Part shown: positions 35,563 through 44,431 of the stretch, piece by piece
Numbering within the stretch: position 1 is the stretch's first letter
Layout: each line of letters opens with the position of its first letter
Assembly: GCA_036558645.1 (NCBI GenBank)
Contig: DATBFG010000114.1
Coordinates: 186,001 to 250,000 of the forward strand
Source: DATBFG01 sp036558645
Lineage (GTDB): Bacteria; Acidobacteriota; Terriglobia; Terriglobales; Acidobacteriaceae
Direction of reading: 5' to 3'
Length of the DNA stretch: 64,000 nucleotides
The notes under the pieces: model-generated
What the model was told of the DNA's origin: nothing
Seen by the model: the letters and a program-made list of their open reading frames with translations, nothing else
Database searches by the model: none
Position numbers and translations under genes: made by a program

Positions 35563-38500
35563 CTAGTGTTGACCTGGTGCCGTCGGCTGTTGTTCAGCCA
35601 AGTTTGGAGCGATATAAATTGCCGGCACGCTTTGCTTCTGCATGGCATCGTTGAGCGCCACAACATCCGTGGTCATGATCTGCTTCCACTGGGCGATGAG
35701 TGGTGTTGCCTGGTTGCTCAGGCTTTCAAATGCAGCGTAGTGCTGCTGCGTGGGAGCACCATCGCCGACGCCTACGACGAAAGCCAGCGAGTGCAACTGT
35801 TCATCAATTAGCACAGGAAAGTTCAGGCTAGCCTCTGAGGACTTGATCTTGACCTGCAGCAAGCCTTCTTCGATCGGCGTCATCTTTTTGTCGAGAGCTT
35901 CGCAGCTCGCGAGGATTGCCTTATAGCGCGCATCATCGGAGAGCCTGCTCTGCAATCCATGGAATTGGGTACGGATGTTGCGGATGTCGTTCACGGCCGC
36001 GTGCAGTTCACTCAACTGATCACGGATTTTCATCTGCAGGTCAAATTGTCTTTGAAGATCGGCCATCGATACGTTTACGCGTGGATCCACTTTCAGCTCA
36101 AAAGACTCGGTTTGCGACTTGCCGTTGGCAGTAAGCCTGACCTGGTAGTTACCGGGTAAAGCATAGGGCCCACGACTGCGGAATTCGGCGCCGACTTCGC
36201 CGGGTAATTTGCGAGGCCCGTCATAGCGAAGATCCCAGGCAAAGCGGTTTAGCCCGGCATCCACAGGAATTTTTTCCTGTGGCGGTTGCTGGTCAGGCCA
36301 TTCGGGCGGCGTCTCGGCTTCTTTCTTCTCTATACTGGAGTACCGCCGCACAACCTTATTCTGCGCATCGAGAATCTCGAGTGTAACTTCGCCCTTAGGA
36401 GCCTGACCGAAGTAGTACGAGAAAACTGCGCCGTTCGGAGGGTTGGGAGCGACAGGCTGACGCCGTTCATAGTCTTCGGGCCACAGGAATCGTGTGATGG
36501 TGTGTGGTTTGTACAGGACAGCGTCCACGTTCCCGGTATGAACCGACAGTTGCCGAAGTGGAGTGATGTCATCGAGAATCCAGAAGGATCGGCCATGGGT
36601 AGCGACTGCGATGTCGTCATCCTTGACGATCAGGTCATGAATTGGCGAAGTGGGAAGATTCAGCTGCAGAGATTGCCACTGCACCCCATCGTTGAAGGAC
36701 ACGAAGATACCGGTTTCAGTTCCTGCGTAGAGCAGGCCCTTCTGCTGCGGGTCCTCCCGGACAACGTGCGTGTATGCACCGTCAGGGATACCGTTCGTAA
36801 TCTTGGTCCAGGTCTTTCCGAAGTCGGTCGTCTTGTAGAGGTACGGACGAACATCATCGAGCTTGTGCGTATCCACAGCTGCGTAGGCTGTTCCGGCATC
36901 GTGTGGAGAAGCGTCGATCAAGCTGACGAGGCTCCACTCCGGCATGCCCTTTGGTGTGACATCGGTCCAGTGTTGTCCACCATCCCGCGTGAGCTTGATG
37001 AGACCATCGTCGGTGCCCGCCCAGATTAGATCCTTTTGCTTAGGCGACTCGGCAACCGTGAATACCGTGTCGTAGTACTCAACGGTCGTGTTGTCTTTAG
37101 TCAACGGGCCACCCGAACTTTCCTGCTTGCTCTTATCGTTCCGCGTCAGATCAGGACTGATGGGCGTCCAGCTCGTACCGTGGTCGGTGCTCTTGAAAAC
37201 GACTTCTGTCGCCGTGTAGAGAACATCGGGATTGAAGGGAGAGAGGGCGATGGGATCTGTCCACGCGCCACGGTACTTCAGGTCTTTTGCGCCGTGTCCG
37301 CTGCTGTCGATAGGCCAGACGGTGATGTCCTGCACCTGACGGGCACGATTGTTCAAGCGGGTGATCAGGCCGCCACCTGAACCTGCGTAGACGATATCGG
37401 GATCGCGCGGATCGGGAATGATGTAGCCGCTTTCACCTCCTCCAACGTCGTACCAATGTTGGCGCCCGATGTATCCGTCGTCGCTGCGGCTGGCGATGCC
37501 TACGGTTGAATTGTCCTGTTGCGCTCCGTAAAGGTAATAGAGGGGCCGGTTATCGGCGGCAACATGGTAGAACTGCGCAGTCGGCTGATTGTACTGGGTG
37601 CTCCAACTCTTGCCGCCGTCAACACTGATGGTAGCGCCACCATCGTTGCCATTGATCATCCGCTGTGGATTTTGGGGATCGATCCAAAGTCCGTGATGGT
37701 CGCCATGCGGCGCGGGAAGCAGCGTTAGACTCTTGCCACCATCGCCGGAACGGAACATTCCGGTGTTGAGCATGTACACTGTGTCTGCACTTTTGGGATC
37801 GGCAAAAATGTGAGTGAAATACCAGGCACGCTGCGTCAACCGTTGATCGTCATTCACACGCGTCCAGCTATCACCACCATCATCCGAACGAAAGAGACCG
37901 CCTTCTTTGGCCTCGATGAGCGCATAAACACGATTGGAGTCGGCTCCTGAAACGGATACTCCAATGCGCCCGAGCAATCCCTCGGGAATTCCATTTCCCT
38001 CAAGTCGCTTCCAATTGCTGCCGCCGTCGACAGAACGGTAGAGCCCGCTGCCCGGCCCGCCGCTGGAAAGGCTCCACGGCGTACGCTGTGCCTCATACAT
38101 CGCGGCGAGCATCACGTTCGGATTGTGAGGATCGGCGGTGAGATCGATAGCTCCCGTCTTGTCATCCTTGTAGAGAACCTTGTCCCAGGTCTTGCCACCA
38201 TCATGGGAGCGGTAGACACCACGTTCGGGGTTCGAACCATAGGCGTGACCGAAGGCGGCAACGTAAACGATATCGGGATTGCGTGGATTCACCAGCACGC
38301 GGGAAATGTGCTGAGTCTCCTTCAGACCTATGTAAGACCAACTCTTGCCGCCATCGGTCGATTTGTACACTCCATTGCCATAGGAAATGTTCCCGCGGAT
38401 GCAGGACTCGCCAGTACCGACATAGATGATGCCTGGATTCGATTCGGATACAGCTATCGCGCCGATAGAGGCAAATGGTTCCTTGTCGGTCAACGATACC

Positions 38501-38739
38501 CAGGTGTTGCCGCCATCATTCGTGCGCCAAACCCCTCCGGCAACACCGCCGAAGTAGAAGGTGTACGGATCGCCTGGTATACCCGTCACGGCAAGCACGC
38601 GGCCTCCGCGGAAAGGGCCGACTAACCGCCACTTCATACCCTTCATCTGGGCGGGATTGTATTGTTGGGCGAATGCAACCGCACCAATCATGAAAATGCT
38701 TAGAAGAAAAGAAACAGTCGAGCGCATACCTCGGCTCAT
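35563..38739 (-). CDS. Exported sortilin/BNR-type double beta-propeller protein
   Basis: A 1058-residue protein with a signal peptide (FLLSIFMIGAVAFAQ). It carries many BNR/Asp-box blades in two propellers over residues ~30-720: WRTNDGGNTW, YKSTDGGKSWSYIG, YRSHDGGKTWDKVL, FRSDDGGDSWTRV, FKSTDHGTSWTPI and YKTTDFGKTWTKI. A beta-sandwich-like domain (about 800-900, PNPPNGAVFSYYFG) and a helical C-terminal domain follow. These proteins are often labelled glycosyl hydrolase or VPS10-like, but Asp boxes alone do not show enzyme activity. AAGGAGG precedes the ATG. It is a single gene separated by 126 bp from the operon that ends at 38866. Confidence 0.9.
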   Translation of the reverse strand: MSRGMRSTVSFLLSIFMIGAVAFAQQYNPAQMKGMKWRLVGPFRGGRVLAVTGIPGDPYTFYFGGVAGGVWRTNDGGNTWVSLTDKEPFASIGAIAVSESNPGIIYVGTGESCIRGNISYGNGVYKSTDGGKSWSYIGLKETQHISRVLVNPRNPDIVYVAAFGHAYGSNPERGVYRSHDGGKTWDKVLYKDDKTGAIDLTADPHNPNVMLAAMYEAQRTPWSLSSGGPGSGLYRSVDGGSNWKRLEGNGIPEGLLGRIGVSVSGADSNRVYALIEAKEGGLFRSDDGGDSWTRVNDDQRLTQRAWYFTHIFADPKSADTVYMLNTGMFRSGDGGKSLTLLPAPHGDHHGLWIDPQNPQRMINGNDGGATISVDGGKSWSTQYNQPTAQFYHVAADNRPLYYLYGAQQDNSTVGIASRSDDGYIGRQHWYDVGGGESGYIIPDPRDPDIVYAGSGGGLITRLNNRARQVQDITVWPIDSSGHGAKDLKYRGAWTDPIALSPFNPDVLYTATEVVFKSTDHGTSWTPISPDLTRNDKSKQESSGGPLTKDNTTVEYYDTVFTVAESPKQKDLIWAGTDDGLIKLTRDGGQHWTDVTPKGMPEWSLVSLIDASPHDAGTAYAAVDTHKLDDVRPYLYKTTDFGKTWTKITNGIPDGAYTHVVREDPQQKGLLYAGTETGIFVSFNDGVQWQSLQLNLPTSPIHDLIVKDDDIAVATHGRSFWILDDITPLRQLSVHTGNVDAVLYKPHTITRFLWPEDYERRQPVAPNPPNGAVFSYYFGQAPKGEVTLEILDAQNKVVRRYSSIEKKEAETPPEWPDQQPPQEKIPVDAGLNRFAWDLRYDGPRKLPGEVGAEFRSRGPYALPGNYQVRLTANGKSQTESFELKVDPRVNVSMADLQRQFDLQMKIRDQLSELHAAVNDIRNIRTQFHGLQSRLSDDARYKAILASCEALDKKMTPIEEGLLQVKIKSSEASLNFPVLIDEQLHSLAFVVGVGDGAPTQQHYAAFESLSNQATPLIAQWKQIMTTDVVALNDAMQKQSVPAIYIAPNLAEQQPTAPGQH

Positions 38740-38865
38740 GGGATGGCCTCCTTAAAGAAAGAGAAAGGGAAATTCATCTTACTACGTTCTGACAATCGAA
38801 CGAATCATGCCGCAGCTCACATCCACAGCAAAATTCGCGGGGTCTCAGGCAAAATTCGGATCAGA

Positions 38866-39723
38866 TCATCTTGCTGAGTGAGATCCAAAAAGAAATTCGA
38901 GAGCGCCGGGAAAGCGTTTTGCCCACTCGCCCTCGCTATGCGAAGCGCCTTCGTCCACGTTCACTCGAAGGCGACCTTCGTCGAGGCCCGATCGACGCAT
39001 GATACGTTCCAGTTCGCGAAGGTCTTCGACGAATTTCGAATCGCGATCCTCGCGGCCACTTTCGCGGGTTCCTATCGCAAGATACATGCGCTCCGGCCAT
39101 TGGCGAAAGGCGCGGCTGTACTTAAGCAGACGACGCCCAGAGACGAACAAACTGGGGCTCTCCAGGAGCAGCCTACCGAATATGCCGGGCCGATCCAGCA
39201 CAGTAAATAAGGCGATCAATGCTCCGAGGGATGAACCGCCGAGACCCGTGTTCTCCGGGCCGCGGGCGACCCGGTAGCGCTCGTAAACGAAGGGCATGAC
39301 GTCGTTGAGCAGAAATTCTGGATAGCGTTTGCCTTGTGGCCGCATGATTCGTGGATTGAAGGCGCGGTATGGCAGATACTCCTTTATGCGCTCTTTCTGC
39401 GCGTTATCGATCCCGACAAAGATCATGGGCGGAATTCTGCCTTCGGTAATCAACCGGCCCGCGGTCTCTCCAATCTGCCAATGAACACCTGTGAATGACG
39501 TCGCGGCTTCGAAAAGGTTTTGCCCGTCATTCAAATAAAAGATGGGATAGTGGCGATCACGATTGTCGGGATGATCGTATCCGCCCGGCAGCCAGACGCG
39601 AAGAAACCTGGAGTTACGAAAAGTTCCGCTGTGCATCTCGTGCAACCGCAGTTCACCTGACGCAGACGCCGCGGATCGGGAGGGCTCTGCAGGCCTGATT
39701 TCTGGTTGAGAGGCTTCTTCCAT
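38866..39723 (-). CDS. Esterase-D-like alpha/beta hydrolase
   Basis: A 285-residue protein of the putative esterase (Fes/EstD-like) family. FYLNDGQNLFEAATSF forms the oxyanion region. The nucleophile elbow GGSSLG has S165, and an acid/His pair is likely with the late ASHSEGEWAKRFP histidine. No signal peptide is visible, although the N-terminal ~25 residues are Ser/Ala-rich. It starts 10 bp after the VKOR gene and is the last gene of the minus-strand run. Substrate is unknown; an acyl ester from the upstream lipid genes is only a guess. Confidence 0.85.
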   Translation of the reverse strand: MEEASQPEIRPAEPSRSAASASGELRLHEMHSGTFRNSRFLRVWLPGGYDHPDNRDRHYPIFYLNDGQNLFEAATSFTGVHWQIGETAGRLITEGRIPPMIFVGIDNAQKERIKEYLPYRAFNPRIMRPQGKRYPEFLLNDVMPFVYERYRVARGPENTGLGGSSLGALIALFTVLDRPGIFGRLLLESPSLFVSGRRLLKYSRAFRQWPERMYLAIGTRESGREDRDSKFVEDLRELERIMRRSGLDEGRLRVNVDEGASHSEGEWAKRFPGALEFLFGSHSAR

Positions 39724-39733
39724 CAGTGACTAA

Positions 39734-40186
39734 TCATGGGTGGGGCGCAGAAGCACGCCACATGGCCTGCGCTGCCAAGGTCGAGGATAGCGCGGTGATC
39801 GTGACAATCAATGCAAGCGATGATAAACACAAAACACACCAGACGCCGAGCACGAAGCCCTCGACATAAGTGAGATAGAGAGCGAAACTCAACCCTGCGA
39901 CAGACGCCAACAGCAATAGCATCGGCCTCTCGCCCTTGGCGCGATGCCAAATGGCCAGAATCAGCAAACCCGCATATCCAAGAATGCCGATCAAAGCGAC
40001 AGGAATGCCCAGCACCGTCGAATAGATACTGCGATTCACGATATCGCAGTTCATCGTTTCTCCGAAGTTGCAGAAGGAAGAAGTTGAAGTGCTGTAGTGA
40101 TGAGAAAGCGAGACGGATGAAACCAGGATTCCGCAGAAGGCCAGCACAGCAATAATCAGCAACATGCGTCGTGTGCCGGAAGTCAT
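39734..40186 (-). CDS. Vitamin K epoxide reductase (VKOR) family membrane protein
   Basis: A 150-residue four-helix membrane protein with the VKOR cysteines: loop pair C39 and C47 (FCNFGETMNCDIVN) and the active-site C117-V-L-C120 near the last helix. Bacterial VKORs reoxidise thiol oxidases using quinones, replacing DsbB. The ATG at 40186 overlaps the stop of the thioredoxin-like gene (ATGA), which selects this start over the one at 40198. The partner thioredoxin domain, fused to VKOR in some bacteria, is here encoded separately just upstream. A disulfide-forming function in the periplasm is well supported. Confidence 0.88.
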   Translation of the reverse strand: MTSGTRRMLLIIAVLAFCGILVSSVSLSHHYSTSTSSFCNFGETMNCDIVNRSIYSTVLGIPVALIGILGYAGLLILAIWHRAKGERPMLLLLASVAGLSFALYLTYVEGFVLGVWCVLCLSSLALIVTITALSSTLAAQAMWRASAPHP

Positions 40187-40617
40187 GGAAGCCTGCATCC
40201 GGTCTTCTCTGCGATCTCCGGAAGTGACTTTACCCCTGTGATTTTTTCCTTGCCGAGGAAATCCCAGGTGGGAAACTCGATGACGCCTTCAGCTTTGCAC
40301 TGCTCGATTTCGCCGCGCGCCTGCCCCTTGATTCCGCATTCGACGTAAGGGATGTACTGGAAGGAAGAACCGAACAGTTCTTTTTGATCGGCGCAGTGTG
40401 TGCACCAGTAGAGACCGTACATCCGGGTACCGGATCTCGCTACGCATTGGGCAAAGTTGTCGAGACGTCCAGTTCGCTTGCGAATGCCCAGATAATAAGC
40501 AGCGGCAAAGGCCGCAACAATCAGCACGCCAATGATGACCTTACGTAAGGAAAACGGACCTGGCGTCTCAGCCGCACGTTCCCGGTCCTGCTGTCGCTTT
40601 CTGCGCTCTTCCGACAT
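40183..40617 (-). CDS. Membrane-anchored thioredoxin-fold partner of VKOR
   Basis: A 144-residue protein: charged cytoplasmic N-terminus, one TM helix (VIIGVLIVAAFAAAYYLGI, 27-45), then a short thioredoxin-like domain. This has C72-T-H-C75 (LYWCTHCADQKELFG), the cis-proline P116 in IEFPTW, and extra cysteines C94, C107 and C141. The pattern matches the Trx domain found fused to VKOR in cyanobacteria and actinobacteria. It probably takes oxidising equivalents from the VKOR and passes them to exported proteins. It starts 9 bp after the lipid-kinase gene. Confidence 0.85.
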   Translation of the reverse strand: MSEERRKRQQDRERAAETPGPFSLRKVIIGVLIVAAFAAAYYLGIRKRTGRLDNFAQCVARSGTRMYGLYWCTHCADQKELFGSSFQYIPYVECGIKGQARGEIEQCKAEGVIEFPTWDFLGKEKITGVKSLPEIAEKTGCRLP

Positions 40618-40626
40618 GAAATGTTT

Positions 40627-41529
40627 TTATACCACGACGCTCAGTGCCGAGGGCAAGACATCCAGGGATTCACAATGCACGGTAAGAACTTCGCCGTCGA
40701 CCATTACGTCTACCGGCGTATCCAGTTTGAACTCAATGCGCTGTGCTTGCCTTCTCTCGGCCAGGGGGTGATTGATGTGTGTCCCGTCGTAGAGGGTCGA
40801 GAGATTGCGGACAAGGCCGATACGGCCAATGGGCCCCCAGCGCACATATTCAATCAGGCCATCGTTAATATCGGCATTGGGTGCGATCATCATCGTACCG
40901 CCAGTAAATTTGCTATTGCTAAAGGTCAGGAAGAGACAGCGTCGGTGGTCGAATTGCTGGTCGCTATTTACACGGAGAGGAAATGGCCTACGCCGGAGCC
41001 GTGCCAGGCAGATGAAGATGGCCAACTGGTAACCGAGTTCACCCCAGCCACTGAATCGGCGTGCCCGCATCATCGCTACGTCCGCAGAAAATCCCATGCT
41101 GAGAAGATTGATGTAGTGAATGACGCCCTGGTTATGCCTGAGACGGAGGACATCACAGGGCCGCGAACGGCCGGCGACTAGCGCTTCAATTCCGTGCTCC
41201 GCACCACGATCGCTGAAGTCACGTAGAAAAGAATTACCAGTACCAAGTGGAAGAAATGCCAGCGTAGGCGCGGGATCCCCATCATCGCGTGGAAAAAGCC
41301 CGTTCACGATCTCGTATGAAGTGCCGTCGCCACCGACGGCAATGAACTTGCGAAAGCCCCGCGCATAGCCTTTCCGCGCGATTTCTTCGCCGTCCCCAAC
41401 GGAAGCCGTCTCGACCATCTCAAAGCTGACTCCACAGGCCCGCAACCGTTCTAGCGCGGGGCCTACAAGTTTGCGACAGCGACCTCCACCAGCCGCTGGA
41501 TTGACTACCGCAAGATAAGAGGAATTCAC
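40627..41529 (-). CDS. Diacylglycerol kinase family lipid kinase
   Basis: A 300-residue protein with the DAGK catalytic pattern: VVNPAAGGGRC near the start, VGGDGTSYEIVNGL (GGDGT 66-70), FLPLGTGNSFLRDF, and the C-terminal FTGGTMMIAPNADINDGLIEYV. Members phosphorylate diacylglycerol, sphingosine-like or undecaprenol-type lipids. The GTG start overlaps the stop of the upstream acyl ligase (GTGA), so the two are translationally coupled. This links lipid phosphorylation to the acyl-activation genes of the same operon. The exact lipid acceptor is unknown. Confidence 0.9.
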   Translation of the reverse strand: MNSSYLAVVNPAAGGGRCRKLVGPALERLRACGVSFEMVETASVGDGEEIARKGYARGFRKFIAVGGDGTSYEIVNGLFPRDDGDPAPTLAFLPLGTGNSFLRDFSDRGAEHGIEALVAGRSRPCDVLRLRHNQGVIHYINLLSMGFSADVAMMRARRFSGWGELGYQLAIFICLARLRRRPFPLRVNSDQQFDHRRCLFLTFSNSKFTGGTMMIAPNADINDGLIEYVRWGPIGRIGLVRNLSTLYDGTHINHPLAERRQAQRIEFKLDTPVDVMVDGEVLTVHCESLDVLPSALSVVV

Positions 41530-43235
41530 AAGGCAACCACGGCAGCGCGGCTGCGCGACCTGCCGATTTCTTCAGCCAGCACCGTGCGCTTAATCTTCAT
41601 CGACGCCGTACGAGGAAAATCCTTGTCCCAGATAATATAGCCTCCGACGCGTTTGAAGTCCGGCAGGCGGCGGTTACGGCCGTTGACTTCCTCCTGCAAT
41701 GCTGGCGAGAATTCCTGTCCTGATTCCAGCCGAAGCACAAGAACAAGCATTTCCTTGCGGAGCGTTTTCGCAGGCCACAGGTAATTCGCTGCGAAGATGC
41801 AGTACTCTTTCACCGGAATGCCGTCGAAGGCGGATTCGATATCTTCGGGGTAGATATTTTTCCCACCATCGGTCACGATCATATTCTTCTTGCGACCGAA
41901 CAACTGAAGGTGACCCGTTCCGTCAAAGCGACCGAGATCCCCGGTGACGAGCCATCCATCCACGATCGTCTGCGCGGTCAACTCCGGATCGTCGAGGTAG
42001 TGCGACATTATGGTCTTGCTGTGAGCGGCTACTTCGCCGATGCCGTCAGAATCCGGGTTCAAAATTCTCAATTCAACCCCCGGCAGCGGCTTGCCGACCG
42101 TGTCGGCGCGAAAAGGTTTGAAGTCGTTCAGCGTAAGTGCCGTGCCAGCCTCTGTGAGTCCATATCCGTTCGCTACAGGGATTCCCAAATCGTAGAAGAA
42201 CTGAAGAGTCGAAGGCTCCATGAATGCGCCCCCGGTAAACAACGCCAGCAATTCACCGCCAAAGGCCTTATGCACCTGGCTCAGCAATTTGCGGCTTAAC
42301 GGAACATTGGGTTTGTGGCGCGTTAGAGCCTTGTTCGACGCGATCAGCTTATCGAGAAAAAACCGTTTCGGCCCCGGCAGGTCATCGAACTTTGCCCGAA
42401 GACCTCTCTCCAGGTTCTTGAGAACCATTGGGACCAGGCTCATGTAAGTGATCTTGTATTTCACCATAGCATCGCGGACGAACTCCGGCCGCAAAGTCCT
42501 GAGGTGCACTACACAAGCTCCACACACAAACGGGCCGATGAAACCGACCATGAAGTCAATCGCATGATTCGTCGGCAGGATGCTTAGGTAGCGCACGCCC
42601 GGCCAGAAGGGATACCAAGCCGTGAGCGCCTTGCACTGTTCGAGATAGTTCTCGTGGGTGAGCACGCAGCCTTTGGGACGGCCCCCAGTACCGGAAGAGT
42701 AGACGATACAGGCTACATCCTCCTTCTGGCGTTTCACCACGGTTGGCGCTCCTTTTCGGCGGAAATCCTCCCAGCGAAATGCCCCTCCAAGATCAGCGCC
42801 CAACGGCGCCTCGGTCACTAGCACTCGCTGCACAGAGTGCTTCTTGAACTCGGGCGACTGCATAATGGCACGCCACAGGTAGAACTCAACAATCAAGAAC
42901 CTTGCGTGCGAATGTGCCAGCAATTGCAAGTGCTCGCTGGCGGTCAGTTTGTAGTCGAGAGGAACAATCACTCCACCGCAGTGGAAGATGGCATACGCCG
43001 ATATCAGCCACTTCGACTGGTTCGTCATGATGATCGCGGCGCGATCGTTGGCCTTGAGATCAGCATCCTCGAGCGCGCGAGTGAGCGGAACGGCGATTTC
43101 TTTGAAGTCGGAATAGGTAAGCCGAGTCTTCTCCTTACCGCGGTCGGACTCGATCAGGCAGACTTCATTCGGCCAGCGCTCGAGTGCGTCGCGCAAGGCT
43201 TCGCCCAGGCTGGTGTATTGGTCCAGGTTGAGCAT
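41526..43235 (-). CDS. AMP-dependent acyl ligase (acyl-CoA/acyl-ACP synthetase), first of two
   Basis: A 569-residue ANL-superfamily enzyme. The phosphate loop YSSGTGGRPKGCVLTHENY begins near residue 179. Motifs NGYGLTEAGTALTLN and GWLVTGDLGRFDGTGHLQLFGRKKNMIV follow, and the catalytic-lysine C-domain ends with FPRTASMKIKRTVLAEEI. It should activate a carboxylic or fatty acid as acyl-AMP and load it on CoA or on the ACP encoded just upstream. The ATG at 43235 is used, although a TTG precedes it directly. It lies 88 bp after the ACP gene and overlaps the lipid-kinase gene by 4 bp. Confidence 0.9.
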   Translation of the reverse strand: MLNLDQYTSLGEALRDALERWPNEVCLIESDRGKEKTRLTYSDFKEIAVPLTRALEDADLKANDRAAIIMTNQSKWLISAYAIFHCGGVIVPLDYKLTASEHLQLLAHSHARFLIVEFYLWRAIMQSPEFKKHSVQRVLVTEAPLGADLGGAFRWEDFRRKGAPTVVKRQKEDVACIVYSSGTGGRPKGCVLTHENYLEQCKALTAWYPFWPGVRYLSILPTNHAIDFMVGFIGPFVCGACVVHLRTLRPEFVRDAMVKYKITYMSLVPMVLKNLERGLRAKFDDLPGPKRFFLDKLIASNKALTRHKPNVPLSRKLLSQVHKAFGGELLALFTGGAFMEPSTLQFFYDLGIPVANGYGLTEAGTALTLNDFKPFRADTVGKPLPGVELRILNPDSDGIGEVAAHSKTIMSHYLDDPELTAQTIVDGWLVTGDLGRFDGTGHLQLFGRKKNMIVTDGGKNIYPEDIESAFDGIPVKEYCIFAANYLWPAKTLRKEMLVLVLRLESGQEFSPALQEEVNGRNRRLPDFKRVGGYIIWDKDFPRTASMKIKRTVLAEEIGRSRSRAAVVAL

Positions 43236-43326
43236 CAAACTTCTATTTCACCATACGGACGCGATTTCAGAACGCAAAGTGATGTTAATCAGATCATTAC
43301 CTGCAGGAATGGAACTGGTTGAACAC

Positions 43327-43569
43327 TTATAGCCGGGACTGGATACGGTCAGCCAGCGTGCGGAAATCTGAAACACCTTGCAGTTCATAGTCGGGTAATT
43401 CGACCTTAAAGTGGTTCTCCAACTTCGTCAGTAGATCAAGGGCTTGTAGGCTGTCGATCCCGAGGGTCTTGAAGAAGTCGTCATCAGGCGCCAGCCTTTC
43501 ACGCGGCACTTTGAAGTGCGTCGCGGCCAGCGTGAGGATCTGATCGAGTGTCTGCTCGGAAGCGGTCAT
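43327..43569 (-). CDS. Acyl carrier protein
   Basis: An 80-residue ACP with the phosphopantetheine attachment serine S40 in LGIDSLQALDLLTKLE, an acidic helix around it, and a typical C-terminal helix (FRTLADRIQSRL). It would carry acyl groups as thioesters for the ligases, crotonase and reductases of the same operon rather than being the housekeeping AcpP, which is normally next to fab genes. The ATG at 43569 has no clear ribosome binding site. It sits 56 bp after the crotonase gene. Confidence 0.92.
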   Translation of the reverse strand: MTASEQTLDQILTLAATHFKVPRERLAPDDDFFKTLGIDSLQALDLLTKLENHFKVELPDYELQGVSDFRTLADRIQSRL

Positions 43570-43625
43570 ACAATTATCATAAAACAACCCGGGTGTGCTG
43601 CCCGCAGTACCTTGAACGCATGTTT

Positions 43626-44429
43626 CTAAGGCAGATATGGCTGGGCGTCAGTGCTCTCCACAAATCTTCTCAATCCTTCTTCGACTGCGGGCTGGAGAAA
43701 TAATTCACAAAATAAGTCGATTTCGCGCCGAAGGTCTTCGTATGGAATCGGCTTGATGAATTGTTTTGCGGCAACGGATGTTCGCCGATCAAACTTCCCC
43801 AACTGGCCGGCCGTAGAGCGTGCAACACGCAGAGCCTGATCCTCCGCAACCACCTGGCTCACCAGTCCGACCGCTTGGGCCTTCGTAGCATTGAGGCTGC
43901 GCCCGGTAAGCAGCAGATCGCGAACCACGGCATTCCCCAAATCCCGCTTCAGGCGCGGAATTCCACCAAATCCAGGGATCAAGCCAAGTCGCAATTCCGG
44001 AAAGCAGAAGCGGGCCATCTTGTCGGCGATGATGAGATCGCAGACTAAAGCTAACTCGAAGCCGCCGCCGAAGGTAACGCCGTGAACTGCGGCAATTGTA
44101 GTCAACGGGGACGCATCAATCGAGTTCATGACTCGGTGAATGCGCTCCAGATAATCGCGGACGCCCGCCGCAGCGGCAGATCGCTCCATCGCTTGCGCAC
44201 GGTGATAGAGTTCGCGCAAGTCCGCCCCAGCCGAAAAACCAGCCTTCATCTTGCTGTGAAGAATCAGTGCGTGAGCCCCGTCTGCCATACGTTCGAGCGC
44301 CGCGACAAACCTTTCCAATTCCTCAAGCGTGAGCGAACCAATCTCATTGCATGGCTCCCGATGGAGCGCCAGTTCAATGACGCCATCCTTTAATTCCCAC
44401 GAGAGCGATTTGCCTTCAAACCGATTCAT
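43626..44429 (-). CDS. Enoyl-CoA hydratase/isomerase family protein
   Basis: A 267-residue crotonase. The oxyanion-hole segments are FSAGADLREL and VHGVTFGGGFELAL. Both glutamates used by hydratases are kept: E125 in GGFELALVCD and E145 in CFPELRLGLIPGFGG. It could therefore hydrate or dehydrate an acyl-CoA or acyl-ACP chain. It starts 2 bp after the second acyl ligase and is followed by the ACP gene, so an ACP-bound substrate is plausible. The N-terminal strand ELALHREPCNEI shows a Cys-Asn instead of the common N-A-(L/M)-N context. Confidence 0.9.
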   Translation of the reverse strand: MNRFEGKSLSWELKDGVIELALHREPCNEIGSLTLEELERFVAALERMADGAHALILHSKMKAGFSAGADLRELYHRAQAMERSAAAAGVRDYLERIHRVMNSIDASPLTTIAAVHGVTFGGGFELALVCDLIIADKMARFCFPELRLGLIPGFGGIPRLKRDLGNAVVRDLLLTGRSLNATKAQAVGLVSQVVAEDQALRVARSTAGQLGKFDRRTSVAAKQFIKPIPYEDLRREIDLFCELFLQPAVEEGLRRFVESTDAQPYLP

Positions 44430-44431
44430 GC

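Noticed and set aside
36286..37029. 247-codon plus-strand frame opposite the sortilin-like gene
   Set aside because: The propeller repeats on the other strand explain the region; no motif is seen in this frame.
40621..41181. 186-codon plus-strand frame opposite the lipid kinase gene
   Set aside because: Antisense of a gene with clear DAGK motifs.
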